From an uncultured Paraglaciecola sp. (GTDB lineage: Bacteria > Pseudomonadota > Gammaproteobacteria > Enterobacterales > Alteromonadaceae), in assembly GCF_913058035.1 (NCBI RefSeq), contig NZ_CAJXPA010000019.1, positions 1 through 39,312 on the forward strand: a DNA stretch of 39,312 nucleotides, in the 5' to 3' direction. A program made the position numbers and the translations under genes. Positions 1-9,291 of the stretch are shown here, piece by piece. Position 1 is the first letter of the stretch. Each line of letters starts with the position of its first letter. Below the pieces are notes generated by a model that was given only the letters and a program-made list of their open reading frames with translations, was not told where the DNA came from and did not search any database.

Positions 1-2850
1 AAAAATAATCAAAGGTTTTATATACTGCCATTGATATCATTTTTATTTCTTCTAATGCTATTCTTATTCCTTCGTTATTACCTGATTAAACCACATGTAG
101 TTAGCCGATTGCCCTCAACCAATAGTGTGACAAAGCAAGTTATCAATACATTTGACGTTTTTTTAGCTGAGCGAAAACGTGCAGTTAAAGCTGTGGCAAT
201 TTCCTGGCCTGAAAGGCATACAAATATACTAGATTGGTTAAATATTCACGCTGCCAAAATGACCAAGTTGCATCCAGACATCGCTGATATAGGGTGGATA
301 AGTCCCGAGTTCACGGTTCGTTGGTCTTTAGCCTCTAAAGAACATGCTTTCGTACTAGATAGAAATATTGCTGAATTTGGTATCAATACCGATGAACTTA
401 AGCTCATTGGTGAAACTTCCAGTTCGTATCAAGTCAATAATTCATTAGTCTTCTACGCGATTAGAATCGATCCCGATAATGCTCAGCTAGGTTATCTGTT
501 AGCAAGCTTTGACATACAAAAATCCTTAGCTTCTATGTTAGGTGGTCTAATTAATCCAGAATTTGGGTTTACTATTAGTGATAGTGAAAACGAAAATTTG
601 TTATTGAAACACAATGTTTTTGTGGATGATGAGACAATAGTGTCTCAATTGTTCAACTTTGCCGGTCGCACTTTCATGTTAAAGCAACATCGCGATAAAC
701 CGGATTTTAAAATGTATGATTTGATATTTTGGTCAGGCTCAATCGCTTCTGGCTTTGTTAGTCTATTTTTATACTGGCTAATAATAAACGTTTTCAGACA
801 CGGCAAGAATCAACAATATTATCGAGGTATCAGTGAAGATTCTCTTGACAGTATTCTTGTTTATCAGGCCTTAGGTGAGAATAACAGCGATATAATAGAA
901 CTTGTATTGGTTGATGCCAATAAAGCGGCTATTAAATTGTTGAATATTGAGCGGTCCGCATCACAGCCAATTAAGCTCAGTCAGCATTTACAGTTAATAC
1001 AAGCTAAGCATCTTTTACCTAAGATTAATGATGTAAACCAATCTGGCTTAGCGTTCGGGTGTGAATTACACCTAAACTCATCCAACATTAGTCAATGGCT
1101 TAAATTGCGAGTTGCCAAAGCCGGTGATGGGGTTACGATGACATTCAGCGATATATCTCAACACCTAATTTCCCAGAGAAATCTGCAACGCAGCGAAGCG
1201 AAATTTCGACGTTTGATTGATGGTCTCAGTGACCATTATATATACTCGAAAGACCCCTCTGGCAAATTTACTTTTATAAGCCATAGTGTTAAAAGAATTC
1301 TTGGATATGAGGTTGCGGATTTCCAAAATAATTACGAAAAATATTTGGTCAATTTGCCAAACAACATGGATGAGATACGCTTATCGCAACTACGTGGCGA
1401 ACAAACTAAATCCTACACTGTGGTTTATATTTCTGATTGTTTGCAGGAAGTGATGATTGAATACCATGATTCACCAGTGTTCGATGGAGCTGGTAACTTG
1501 CTCGCGATAGAAGGTATTGGACGTGATGTCACGGCCGAATTGAAATTAAAGGATCAAATTTACTACCAAGCCAATTACGATAAGTTAACTGGTTTGCTCA
1601 ATCGTCACGCCTTTGATGTCGAATTACAAGGTCTCCTTACACGATTGAAGACAACCCAAATGCATGCTTCCTTATGTTACATAGACATAGATGAATTTAA
1701 GTTAATCAATGATACCTGCGGTCATCTTGCTGGTGATCAAATGCTGCACAATATTGCAAACACACTTGGAAAAAAGTTGGATAGTGATGATGTTTTAGCT
1801 CGCGTGGGTGGTGATGAATTTTGCATGATATTAACGGGTCTGGACAATAAAAATACGGAATCGAAGGTACAAACTATTCTGGATCATGTGGCAACCAATC
1901 CATTTTTATGGGAAGACAAAGTATTTCATGTCAGCGCGAGTATCGGTGTAGTGCATATCAAACCTAAAATTTCAGACGTAATAAGTTTGATGAAATCAGC
2001 TGATAATGCCTGCTATAAAGCTAAGATAAACGGTAAAAATCAATTTAGTGTATATCAGCACAACGGGTTGCTAGAAGCATTTCGCAAGCAAGAACTAGAT
2101 GTGTTAGAGGTATTACAGGATGCAATCGAACACAACAAACTTCAACTGTATTTTCAAACTATTAAACCACTGGGCTCATTAAATACTAATCACAACTATG
2201 AAATCTTGTTACGCATGTTCGATGAAAATGGTGCTATGGTAAATCCAGGCGTTTTTATCCCAGTTGCAGAACGCCACGGCTTAATGTCTCGGGTAGATAG
2301 ATGGGTATTTGAACACACCATAGACTTACTTGAGCGTCATCCTAAACACACCCTTAACCTGGATAAATGTGCGATCAATTTGTCGGGCGCTAGCCTCAAT
2401 TCCCCTTCATTATTAACCGCCATGTTAGAACGATTGCAACGCACTACTGTGCCGGCTGAAAAACTATGTTTTGAAATTACTGAAACTGCTGCAGTGATGA
2501 ATCTAGACACGGCTGGTAAAATGATTGATAAAATTAGACTTCTAGGGTGTCATTTTTCACTCGATGATTTTGGTGCCGGCATGTCCTCATTTACCTATTT
2601 AAAGAACATGAACGTTGACTATGTAAAAATTGATGGCTCATTTGTTAAAAATATGTGTCATGACGCCAGTGATTTTGCCACGGTCAAGGCTATTCATGAA
2701 ATTGCTAAAAGCATGGGTAAACAAACGATTGCAGAATTTGTAGGTGATAAGAAAACAGAACAACTATTGCAGCAATTGGGAGTGGATTTTGCCCAAGGTT
2801 ATGGCATTGCTTTTCCTATGCCTATACTGCCAATGTTATCTCAAGGTTAG
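1..2850 (+). CDS. Membrane GGDEF/EAL cyclic-di-GMP signalling protein (5' partial)
   Basis: Bifunctional-type c-di-GMP enzyme of the inner membrane. The frame is open to the left edge; the first in-window start is a TTG at 31, but ten upstream codons continue a basic stretch before the first membrane helix, so the true start is probably outside the window. Numbering from 31: membrane helix about 1-18, a putative periplasmic sensor about 20-225, second helix 228-255, two PAS-like regions (about 263-385 and 390-505), GGDEF domain with intact GGDEF at 593-597, EAL domain about 690-939. The EAL signature reads EIL (724-726); the downstream DDFG (845-848), the conserved Asn, Glu and Lys stretches and the final QGYG are kept, so phosphodiesterase activity is plausible. 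The product-inhibition RxxD site before GGDEF is absent (DSDD there). Family assignment is sure; the ligand and net activity are not visible. Confidence 0.93.
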   Translation, partial: KNNQRFYILPLISFLFLLMLFLFLRYYLIKPHVVSRLPSTNSVTKQVINTFDVFLAERKRAVKAVAISWPERHTNILDWLNIHAAKMTKLHPDIADIGWISPEFTVRWSLASKEHAFVLDRNIAEFGINTDELKLIGETSSSYQVNNSLVFYAIRIDPDNAQLGYLLASFDIQKSLASMLGGLINPEFGFTISDSENENLLLKHNVFVDDETIVSQLFNFAGRTFMLKQHRDKPDFKMYDLIFWSGSIASGFVSLFLYWLIINVFRHGKNQQYYRGISEDSLDSILVYQALGENNSDIIELVLVDANKAAIKLLNIERSASQPIKLSQHLQLIQAKHLLPKINDVNQSGLAFGCELHLNSSNISQWLKLRVAKAGDGVTMTFSDISQHLISQRNLQRSEAKFRRLIDGLSDHYIYSKDPSGKFTFISHSVKRILGYEVADFQNNYEKYLVNLPNNMDEIRLSQLRGEQTKSYTVVYISDCLQEVMIEYHDSPVFDGAGNLLAIEGIGRDVTAELKLKDQIYYQANYDKLTGLLNRHAFDVELQGLLTRLKTTQMHASLCYIDIDEFKLINDTCGHLAGDQMLHNIANTLGKKLDSDDVLARVGGDEFCMILTGLDNKNTESKVQTILDHVATNPFLWEDKVFHVSASIGVVHIKPKISDVISLMKSADNACYKAKINGKNQFSVYQHNGLLEAFRKQELDVLEVLQDAIEHNKLQLYFQTIKPLGSLNTNHNYEILLRMFDENGAMVNPGVFIPVAERHGLMSRVDRWVFEHTIDLLERHPKHTLNLDKCAINLSGASLNSPSLLTAMLERLQRTTVPAEKLCFEITETAAVMNLDTAGKMIDKIRLLGCHFSLDDFGAGMSSFTYLKNMNVDYVKIDGSFVKNMCHDASDFATVKAIHEIAKSMGKQTIAEFVGDKKTEQLLQQLGVDFAQGYGIAFPMPILPMLSQG

Positions 2851-3541
2851 TTGGTATTATTTGGCTTACTGGCAGCGATAACATGCAGTAGTGTTGAACC
2901 CGCGAGTTTTGTGTTGACCAATAACACTAAAAATCAGCTAAATATATAGCTTGAAAAAGTACTCTCAATGGTCAGGAAATTTTTGCTGAGCGATAAGCCA
3001 ATATGCTTCTAGTTAAACAATGTGAGTCAGCATGGTGGTCATATCATCTAAATGTAACCTAGAAATGATCAGCAATTTAAGCATTTATGACAACACAATG
3101 ACCTATGAAAATCTGATTGAGATTGACGCATCTAAGCCAACAGTGAAAGTGGATATATTTGGAAATAGAGATGTGTTAAGAAGATTACATAAACGTCTGA
3201 GCAACAGTATGAAGCTTTATTCAAATGTTGGTTTCACTCATTCGGAAATGGTGACATGGGCCCTGATTTTATTCAGCAGCCCAGTGACATAATTTTCGAG
3301 CCTAATCATATCCAAAAATGCCTCAACAAAAACGCTTTAAATAGTGGGTTTCAGAAGTATTCGAACAAAAAACTCCAGTTTTTATGCAGTTCACTTTCCG
3401 CAGAAGTGCTGGCTGATTGAAGATGACTCAGCTTAACGGATTACATGATTTTACCTAAGTTTATCAAGATGTGTGTAAAGGTTAGGTTAACCCTAAAGCC
3501 GGATTAGTCCTTGAAATGTGATGAATAGGTAAGTCCATGCG
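2851..3541. other. Gene-poor interval between the GGDEF/EAL gene and yigZ
   Basis: This 0.7-kb A+T-rich stretch contains only one short open frame (3032-3292, listed separately). The genes on either side converge here. I see no convincing hairpin terminator, RNA gene or repeat. Confidence 0.5.
3032..3292 (+). CDS. Possible small hypothetical protein, 86 aa
   Basis: I do not recognise this product. The frame runs from ATG 3032 with no clear ribosome binding site; an internal ATG at 3065 would give a shorter product. The composition is protein-like in the middle (IDASKPTVKVDIFGNRDVLRRL) with a moderately charged amphipathic stretch, and no signal peptide or membrane helix is evident. It stands alone downstream of the GGDEF/EAL gene. 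It may be a chance frame or a remnant of a larger gene. Confidence 0.22.
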   Translation: MVVISSKCNLEMISNLSIYDNTMTYENLIEIDASKPTVKVDIFGNRDVLRRLHKRLSNSMKLYSNVGFTHSEMVTWALILFSSPVT

Positions 3542-4162
3542 TTAATCAGTGCCCGGCAGAGAACACACAACGTTGCCCGCTGTGATATTGGTGAGTTCAG
3601 TTTTAAACGTGCTCAGTTCACTTCTTGCAATGGCAATACTTAGCGTCACTTGCTGAGCATAATTCGGTTTAATATCCTGAACATCATAACGTTCTAGTAA
3701 TCGAGATATATTGCCATCATGAGTATAGTCGTAGGTTAATAGTAAGGTGGTGCGAGCAACCTTAAGCTTCATGGGTAAATCTGTTAGCACCAGCGCCACA
3801 GCATCAGAATAGGCCCGTTGTAACCCGCCAGTGCCAAGCTTGGTGCCACCAAAGTAGCGAACAACGACCACCACAATATCACCGTAACCACTGTATTCGA
3901 GTACTTTTAACATAGGCATGCCTGCTGTTCCACTAGGTTCGCCGTCATCACTCATGGAACGAATAGTCGTATTGGGTGCCCCCGCTATATAAGCCCAGCA
4001 AACATGATTAGCGTGCGGGTGTTGTTTACGTAACGTTCGGATAAAATCCTCTGCTTCCTTGCGACTGACGGCAGGCGCAGCGAAGCTTAGAAATTTGCTA
4101 CGCTTGACTTCTTGCTCAATCTGGTATTTTTTTGCTGGGACTTGATAGCTTGGTAACCTCAA
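3542..4162 (-). CDS. yigZ: YigZ/IMPACT family protein
   Basis: Member of the YigZ/YvyE (IMPACT, UPF0029) family, cytosolic proteins whose bacterial role is not settled. At 206 aa it is the usual family length. The family signature is plain: SDDGEPSGTAGMPML around residues 68-82 and RYFGGTKLGTGGLQRAYSDA around 103-122, with a C-terminal ferredoxin-like half. The start is a TTG at 4162; there is no ATG at a suitable place, and the first residues align with known YigZ N-termini. It begins 4 nt after the stop of the EamA-type transporter gene, so the two are probably co-transcribed leftward, with translation likely coupled. Confidence 0.9.
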   Translation of the reverse strand: MRLPSYQVPAKKYQIEQEVKRSKFLSFAAPAVSRKEAEDFIRTLRKQHPHANHVCWAYIAGAPNTTIRSMSDDGEPSGTAGMPMLKVLEYSGYGDIVVVVVRYFGGTKLGTGGLQRAYSDAVALVLTDLPMKLKVARTTLLLTYDYTHDGNISRLLERYDVQDIKPNYAQQVTLSIAIARSELSTFKTELTNITAGNVVCSLPGTD

Positions 4163-4166
4163 AATA

Positions 4167-5042
4167 TTAGGCCCACATCACTAAAATCGCGGCCACAGCG
4201 ATAAGCAATAAACCTATTACTTCATGTTTTTGTACTTTGTTTTTCAACCAAATGGTGGCGACTAGCATGGTTAATAACACTTCAACTTGTCCCAGTGTTT
4301 TTACATAGGCGACATGATGCAATGACACCGCACTGAACCAACAAATAGTACCAAGACAACTAATGATGCTAGTGGCTAAGGTTATCTTTGCGTTATTTTT
4401 CAATGCTACAAACGTCTTTTTGTTTTTTACTGAGATATAACTCACAAGTAAGGTGGTTTGAATGCATAACACCCATAGCAGCACCCAAGCTGCGCTATGG
4501 GGGAATGGTACATTTAGCAAATGACTCGCCTCCCTGACAAATAATGATGTTAGGGCAAAACAAGTGCCACAAGCCAAACCTATTGTCACCGTCTTAAGGC
4601 TTAACTGACCTTTTCTGCCACCACCGGACAAAACAAATATTGCCGCCGCACCTACCAAAATACCTATCCAGCCAAACCAACTTAATTGACTGCCAAAGAA
4701 TACAGTACCTAATACTCCTGCCACCAAGGCTTCGCTTTTAGCCAAGCCAGCACCCACAGTAAAGTTTTTTTGTTTAAATAGAATAACCATTAAAGAAGTA
4801 GCAGAAATTTGCATTACAGAGGCGAGTAAAACAAGGAATACAAATTTTAGGGAGAACTCAGGGATAGTTTGATGTGAAAAAGTATAAAGTATGATCAAGT
4901 ATGTCAATGCAATAGGTGGCGCAAATAAAAAACGCGCTAAGGTGACACCAGAGGTACTAATATGTTCACTTAGTTTACTTTGCAAAGCATTACGAAACGT
5001 CTGTAACACCACTGCACCCAGTGTAAAGAAAACCCAATTCAC
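4167..5042 (-). CDS. EamA/DMT-family transporter
   Basis: Polytopic inner-membrane protein of the drug/metabolite transporter superfamily. At 291 aa it has the typical size for two EamA halves of five helices each; about ten hydrophobic segments can be counted, the first at residues 1-18 and the last at the C-terminus. A glycine-rich cytoplasmic link with basic residues (GGGRKGQ) sits in the middle, between the two halves. The substrate cannot be read from sequence; export of an amino acid or metabolite is the usual guess. It lies directly upstream of yigZ (4-nt gap) and likely heads a two-gene leftward transcript. Confidence 0.85.
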   Translation of the reverse strand: MNWVFFTLGAVVLQTFRNALQSKLSEHISTSGVTLARFLFAPPIALTYLIILYTFSHQTIPEFSLKFVFLVLLASVMQISATSLMVILFKQKNFTVGAGLAKSEALVAGVLGTVFFGSQLSWFGWIGILVGAAAIFVLSGGGRKGQLSLKTVTIGLACGTCFALTSLFVREASHLLNVPFPHSAAWVLLWVLCIQTTLLVSYISVKNKKTFVALKNNAKITLATSIISCLGTICWFSAVSLHHVAYVKTLGQVEVLLTMLVATIWLKNKVQKHEVIGLLLIAVAAILVMWA

Positions 5043-5369
5043 AGAACATCTCTAATCAACCTAAAAGATGATCATACCCCACATAGGTATAAAAGTTTTA
5101 TCACCGGATCACATAACTAGTATTTTTGACGTCTATCTAACTCAACTTGTTACTCTGGTGTTTTATTCGCTGTTTTGGGTCTCTTTGATTTAAAAAATGT
5201 GTAGGCCCACGTTCGACTAACCGTTTTGGCTCGCCAATCCTGTTGCCATTTACCTGTTTTTTATCAATCGTTTGTGACAGAAAATCAAGGCCAACATTGA
5301 AATGAAATCCAAAGCTTATGAGTTGACCTATTCACTACCACTTATTCACTAACACCCATTCTGACATCA
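5043..5369. other. Intergenic stretch upstream of the EamA gene
   Basis: About 330 nt with no supported gene. It should hold the promoter of the leftward EamA-yigZ unit near 5045-5110 and the 3' end of the lipoprotein transcript. A minus-strand open frame of roughly 60 codons (about 5330 to 5140) has no start codon; I do not call it. Confidence 0.5.
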
Positions 5370-5897
5370 CTAAAAACGCCAATCATTGATAAGTGGTTTT
5401 TTTATACCATCCATAAACCACAATGCGGCCACCAAACCTTTTGTATCGTTGGTCACAGTAATGACGGCTTCGAAGTTAATATCACTCAATGACGTTCTGA
5501 GTAAGCAGCTACTGTAATTAATACTATAACTTCCATCGCTATGCTGCTGATAATCACTACATAAAGATAAATAGGCTGCCTGGTAATCATCTTCCGAGCG
5601 AGAAATCTTTAGTTTAAACGAACGTTCACTATTTAATGCAAAACCATTAGGTACCACTATCTCATGGCTAGTTTGTGCTGCACTTTTTTTAATAACCTCA
5701 GCTTCCATAGGTTTACTCTCCTGCAAGCTAAATTCAGTGACAACAGGTTGGCTTTGAACCGGAGTAGGTAACGGGTTGCTTGGCTGACTATCATTTGTCC
5801 CTGCAGTCGGATTTACTGTACTACTTTCTGATCCGCCACCCCCTCCACATCCAGTTAATAAAGTACTCAATAAAACAAAGCTGTATAGATGGTTCAT
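5370..5897 (-). CDS. Hypothetical lipoprotein next to a LruC-domain protein
   Basis: 175-aa predicted lipoprotein. It has a short hydrophobic signal ending in the lipobox LLTGC, so Cys17 should be lipidated, followed by a glycine run (GGGGG) and a Ser/Thr/Pro-rich linker to about residue 50. The C-terminal part (about 60-175) is a small domain with two cysteines (CSDYQ and SSCLLR) that I cannot assign to a family. It starts 11 nt after the stop of the large DUF3494/GEVED/LruC gene, which implies one leftward operon and a shared envelope or surface role. The function is unknown. Confidence 0.8.
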   Translation of the reverse strand: MNHLYSFVLLSTLLTGCGGGGGSESSTVNPTAGTNDSQPSNPLPTPVQSQPVVTEFSLQESKPMEAEVIKKSAAQTSHEIVVPNGFALNSERSFKLKISRSEDDYQAAYLSLCSDYQQHSDGSYSINYSSCLLRTSLSDINFEAVITVTNDTKGLVAALWFMDGIKKPLINDWRF

Positions 5898-5908
5898 ATA
5901 TCACCTCT

Positions 5909-8641
5909 TTAATTAGAAAAAATATTATTTGTGTTGGCATTTTCAGGTATGTACCAGTCAGCATCCACAAGACCTTCATTGGCAATAAAACTAGAAAATA
6001 AGGGATATGCATAAATTACATCCATATATTCCAAGGAATATTGCATTTCAACACCGACATTGATTGCCCACGGCATGCCATTCTCACTTACAAAGTAGCG
6101 CCCATTTTGTGGCTCACTTCTATCATCCCTGCGACCGAAGAAATCGGCTCTAAAAGCTTCTGTTGGCGCTTTATCCGGTAAATGTATCTCATACGCTCTT
6201 CCCGGTGGCAGACCAAATGCTAAGCTATGATCATATCCATCACTCGCAAATAAGAACGGGTCGTAAGGAAACTCTGGCATTTGCAGACTGGGAATAGCAT
6301 TGGTCATTGGTAACGTCATAGAAAAGCCCATTTGAATATCAGTACCACAACCTGGTTCTGTTCGATAATAGTTGCAATTTATACCCGCACTGACGAAGTC
6401 CCACACATCATTGGTGACGATGGCTATTGCCTCATTGCGAGCCAATTCGAGGGGAGAGGTATTTTGTGGTATGTCGTTAATGGTATAACGAATGGCATCT
6501 TCATCGACTGTACTTCGTAAAACACCGGGTAAACGAAATGCAAAACCATTGTGATGTAATGCGCCTACGGCCGCTATCTGCCCTTCTAATTTAATCCGAA
6601 TAACTTCATCATTGAGCTTATATTCACTGATACGATAATTCATCACTAAGTCATTAAAATCATAGTCGCCTATTGATGGCCAGTTATCTTCAAAGGCAAT
6701 GGTTGCCCACTCAGAAGCACTAGGGTAGTAACTTATGCTGACATTAAGCTCTGTAATATCAACCTGATGATCTTCAACCTCCCCATCACTGAAACTCCCA
6801 GTTGGTTCTAACCCACCGACACTACTGAGTCTAAAGCGAGCCCATGTGTTACCTGCCTCAGCCCATTCAGGGACGTCATAAGCTAGCGTATTACTACCTT
6901 GTATTACAGCTTGGGTATCAGCGATTTTTTCATCGGATCCAAACACACCATTTCCGTCAAAATCTATCCAAGCATCAACAAAAGCGGGTGTTGATGCGAT
7001 AAGTTCCAGTAGTGCAGAATTACCGACTTCGAGACCTGTAACAAAAGCCACACCGTCTTCATCATCATTGCCATCTGTTACGTCATCACTGAGGGGAAAT
7101 TGATAGCTATCAAATTCGGCGTCGACACCAGATCCCATAAAAATCGTATTATTTTCTGTACTGTGGCTAGCGCCATTATCAGCAACAAGGCTGCTGTATG
7201 AGGCGGGTGCATCACCAAAGTCAATCGTAGCTTCAGGAGGTGCGTCAGCTATTGCTTGAGTGATCGACGCGGCCATTCCGTTAGTACAACCTGTCTGTCC
7301 GATAACGCTATCTGCACCAAACTCGATGAAATTCGTCGCTGAATAAGCACCGCCACAATCATTAGCTATGCCCTCTATTACTGTATTAGCTCCCGTTTGA
7401 ACGAAGCCCTTAGCAAGAATAAATCCAGTGGTTTCGGCACCTGCACCTAACTGTGTATAACCAGCTGCACCCGGTTTGTCACCCAGTACATTCCAAATTA
7501 TAGTGCTGTTATCGGTTACGTTTAACAATATAACCTTCGCATCAATAGCAAAACTCAAGTAGTTAGCAATGTTAAAAATCCATGTACCATCCACACCTTT
7601 GCCATCAAGTGTGAGGGTTTTTCCACCAGTAATGGTCAGATAATCTATGGTGCTGTAGATGCCCGCTTCGAGCGTTTCGTTATTCACTCCAAAAGTAATT
7701 GAGACGAGCTCAGTTCCTGTTCCCAAGTCTTTCAGTGCTGTTTGCATCGTCGTAATTAACACTTCTTGATTGGTTACTAATAAGGGAGGAGGGGGGACTA
7801 ACAAAGAATTCGCCGTGAGGATCCCATCAATTTGAACACCAGCACCGATGGTGGTGGTGGTCCCAGCATCAACATTGCCATGAAAAATTGAACCTGCACC
7901 GACAGTGACGGTGGTTCCAGCTAAAACATCGCCGGTTACCTCAACAAGTGTATCAAAGGTTGCGGTAGTTCCGGCTACGATACTGCCATCGATTATGGCG
8001 CTAGCACCAACGGTGGCGGTGGTTCCCGTCTGAATAAAACCATTTACAATAGCAGCGACGCCGAGCGTTACAGTAGATCCTGCTTCGATATAGCCAACAA
8101 CACCTGCATCAGCACCTAGGGTGGTAGCTGCTCCAGCCTCTACATTACCCGCAAATATTGCATTTGCAGCTAGTGTAACTGCAGTGGCACTTTGAACATT
8201 ACCCCCAACTGTGGTGCGAGCCCCCGCCGTTATGTAACCACTGGCATAAAGCGACTGGTTATTTAGGTCTGAATCCGCCAGAGATTGAGCCGCTACTTGT
8301 GCGCTAGACACAGCAAAAAAAATCAAGGTAAAAAAGTACGAATTTACCCATGTAAAAAATGATTTTTTACGGCATGGCTGTGAAGTATTAGATAAATTAT
8401 TAGCACTGTTTAGATCATAATGATCTGTTACTTTAGGATTGAAAATTGTGAATTTGTTTAGTAGATCGCACTTCCAATGGCCTTTGCTGCTATCAATTAC
8501 CCTGTGTTGTGTATGGCATGTAATCCGCTTTTGAGCCATTTCTTGGTGACGACTTAAGCAAGCACTGGCTAACAACCAGACATCAACGTCACTACTTTTC
8601 ACTCTATAGTCGTCACAAAGATAAACATTATACTTTTGCAT
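5909..8641 (-). CDS. Secreted DUF3494-like (ice-binding-like) / GEVED / LruC-domain protein
   Basis: Large secreted protein, 910 aa. Residues 132-275 are eight consecutive 18-residue repeats of the pattern xAGTTxTxGAxxxxxGxI, suggesting a beta-solenoid. Residues about 290-460 resemble the DUF3494 (ice-binding) fold: AGIYST..LTLDGKG..WIFNI...IIWNVLG. About 478-640 is a GEVED-type domain (IDFGDAPASY, DGNDDEDGV, WIDFDGNG, DGEVEDHQVDI). About 650-905 is a LruC/DUF4842 domain (EDNWPSIGDYDFNDLVMNY). The hydrophobic export signal lies at about 91-119, ending AQVAA, after an unusual 90-residue N-terminal extension. ATG 8641 is chosen because AGAGGG stands 7 nt upstream and no ATG, GTG or TTG lies close to the signal; an in-frame ATG at 8539 is the alternative. 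True ice binding is inference, since the domain is divergent. It forms an operon with the lipoprotein gene. Confidence 0.85.
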   Translation of the reverse strand: MQKYNVYLCDDYRVKSSDVDVWLLASACLSRHQEMAQKRITCHTQHRVIDSSKGHWKCDLLNKFTIFNPKVTDHYDLNSANNLSNTSQPCRKKSFFTWVNSYFFTLIFFAVSSAQVAAQSLADSDLNNQSLYASGYITAGARTTVGGNVQSATAVTLAANAIFAGNVEAGAATTLGADAGVVGYIEAGSTVTLGVAAIVNGFIQTGTTATVGASAIIDGSIVAGTTATFDTLVEVTGDVLAGTTVTVGAGSIFHGNVDAGTTTTIGAGVQIDGILTANSLLVPPPPLLVTNQEVLITTMQTALKDLGTGTELVSITFGVNNETLEAGIYSTIDYLTITGGKTLTLDGKGVDGTWIFNIANYLSFAIDAKVILLNVTDNSTIIWNVLGDKPGAAGYTQLGAGAETTGFILAKGFVQTGANTVIEGIANDCGGAYSATNFIEFGADSVIGQTGCTNGMAASITQAIADAPPEATIDFGDAPASYSSLVADNGASHSTENNTIFMGSGVDAEFDSYQFPLSDDVTDGNDDEDGVAFVTGLEVGNSALLELIASTPAFVDAWIDFDGNGVFGSDEKIADTQAVIQGSNTLAYDVPEWAEAGNTWARFRLSSVGGLEPTGSFSDGEVEDHQVDITELNVSISYYPSASEWATIAFEDNWPSIGDYDFNDLVMNYRISEYKLNDEVIRIKLEGQIAAVGALHHNGFAFRLPGVLRSTVDEDAIRYTINDIPQNTSPLELARNEAIAIVTNDVWDFVSAGINCNYYRTEPGCGTDIQMGFSMTLPMTNAIPSLQMPEFPYDPFLFASDGYDHSLAFGLPPGRAYEIHLPDKAPTEAFRADFFGRRDDRSEPQNGRYFVSENGMPWAINVGVEMQYSLEYMDVIYAYPLFSSFIANEGLVDADWYIPENANTNNIFSN
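7817..8248 (-). repeat. Eight in-frame 54-nt (18-residue) repeats
   Basis: Within the secreted protein, residues 132-275 divide without gaps into eight units of 18 residues, each with AG/TG near the start, a T-T-V/L/I core and a closing G-x-I/V. The period is exact at the protein level, while the DNA units have diverged. This pattern is typical of a regular parallel beta-helix. Confidence 0.85.
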
Positions 8642-9291
8642 ATTTCTACCCTCTTTTTAAATATATTTCATATGTATTTATAAGCTGAGGAAGCAAGCAA
8701 CGTACCAAACCCAGATAATTATAAGTAACTGATTATTAATGGTATTTAAAAAAATTAGGATTTTTGTATTTTTATTTTGCAAAAGATTTTCATTCTGCTA
8801 ATCGATTTTAAGTCATAATCTGACACAGAGCAGGTTTTGAGTGGGATGAGTGGACATTGGCTATGTTTGTTAGCTGTATATCTACATTTTCAAAATGGAT
8901 AACATTTAAAGGTTATAAGTCAGCTCATTGCTTTGAGCCCCAACAAAGTAGTAGGTGAGTGTTGCTAAAGTGATTAAAAACCCTTCCCAGAAGCGCTATT
9001 GTGGTTTGAGATTTTTATCTTGGGCTCTTAAGGTGATAAAGTATCCTTCTATAACCAAACTAGCTTGATACTGCTTATATTTAGCCACTTTTTTTCTTTA
9101 ACGCGAGTAAAAATTGAATGTATGTAGGCACTCATTGCATGATGACGGTAACCAAGATTATCAAGAAAATGGGTCTCTGTCGTCAGTATGCAATGCACTC
9201 ACATGTGGCCTGTTGCAACGGTAACAAACTGATGTCATAAGTGTGGCGCATAGCCCCTTTCGGGGCTAATTAAGTTATAAAACCACGCACT
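8642..9291. other. 650-nt upstream region of the secreted-protein gene
   Basis: No gene is supported here. The stretch next to 8641 is very A+T-rich (8650-8800) and should contain the leftward promoter of the LruC-protein/lipoprotein unit. The right end holds the stem-loop that follows the CoA-transferase gene. I see no RNA gene. Confidence 0.5.
9251..9268 (-). terminator. Stem-loop after the CoA-transferase gene
   Basis: Perfect 7-bp stem TAGCCCC / GGGGCTA with a 4-nt loop, 24 nt past the stop codon of the leftward CoA-transferase gene. The stem is G+C-rich, as in intrinsic terminators, but no clear T-run follows in the leftward direction, so the terminator call is moderate. Confidence 0.5.

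Noticed and set aside
5140..5330. Minus-strand open stretch of about 60 codons in the gap before the EamA gene
   Set aside because: It has no start codon or ribosome binding site, and the sequence gave no recognisable domain.
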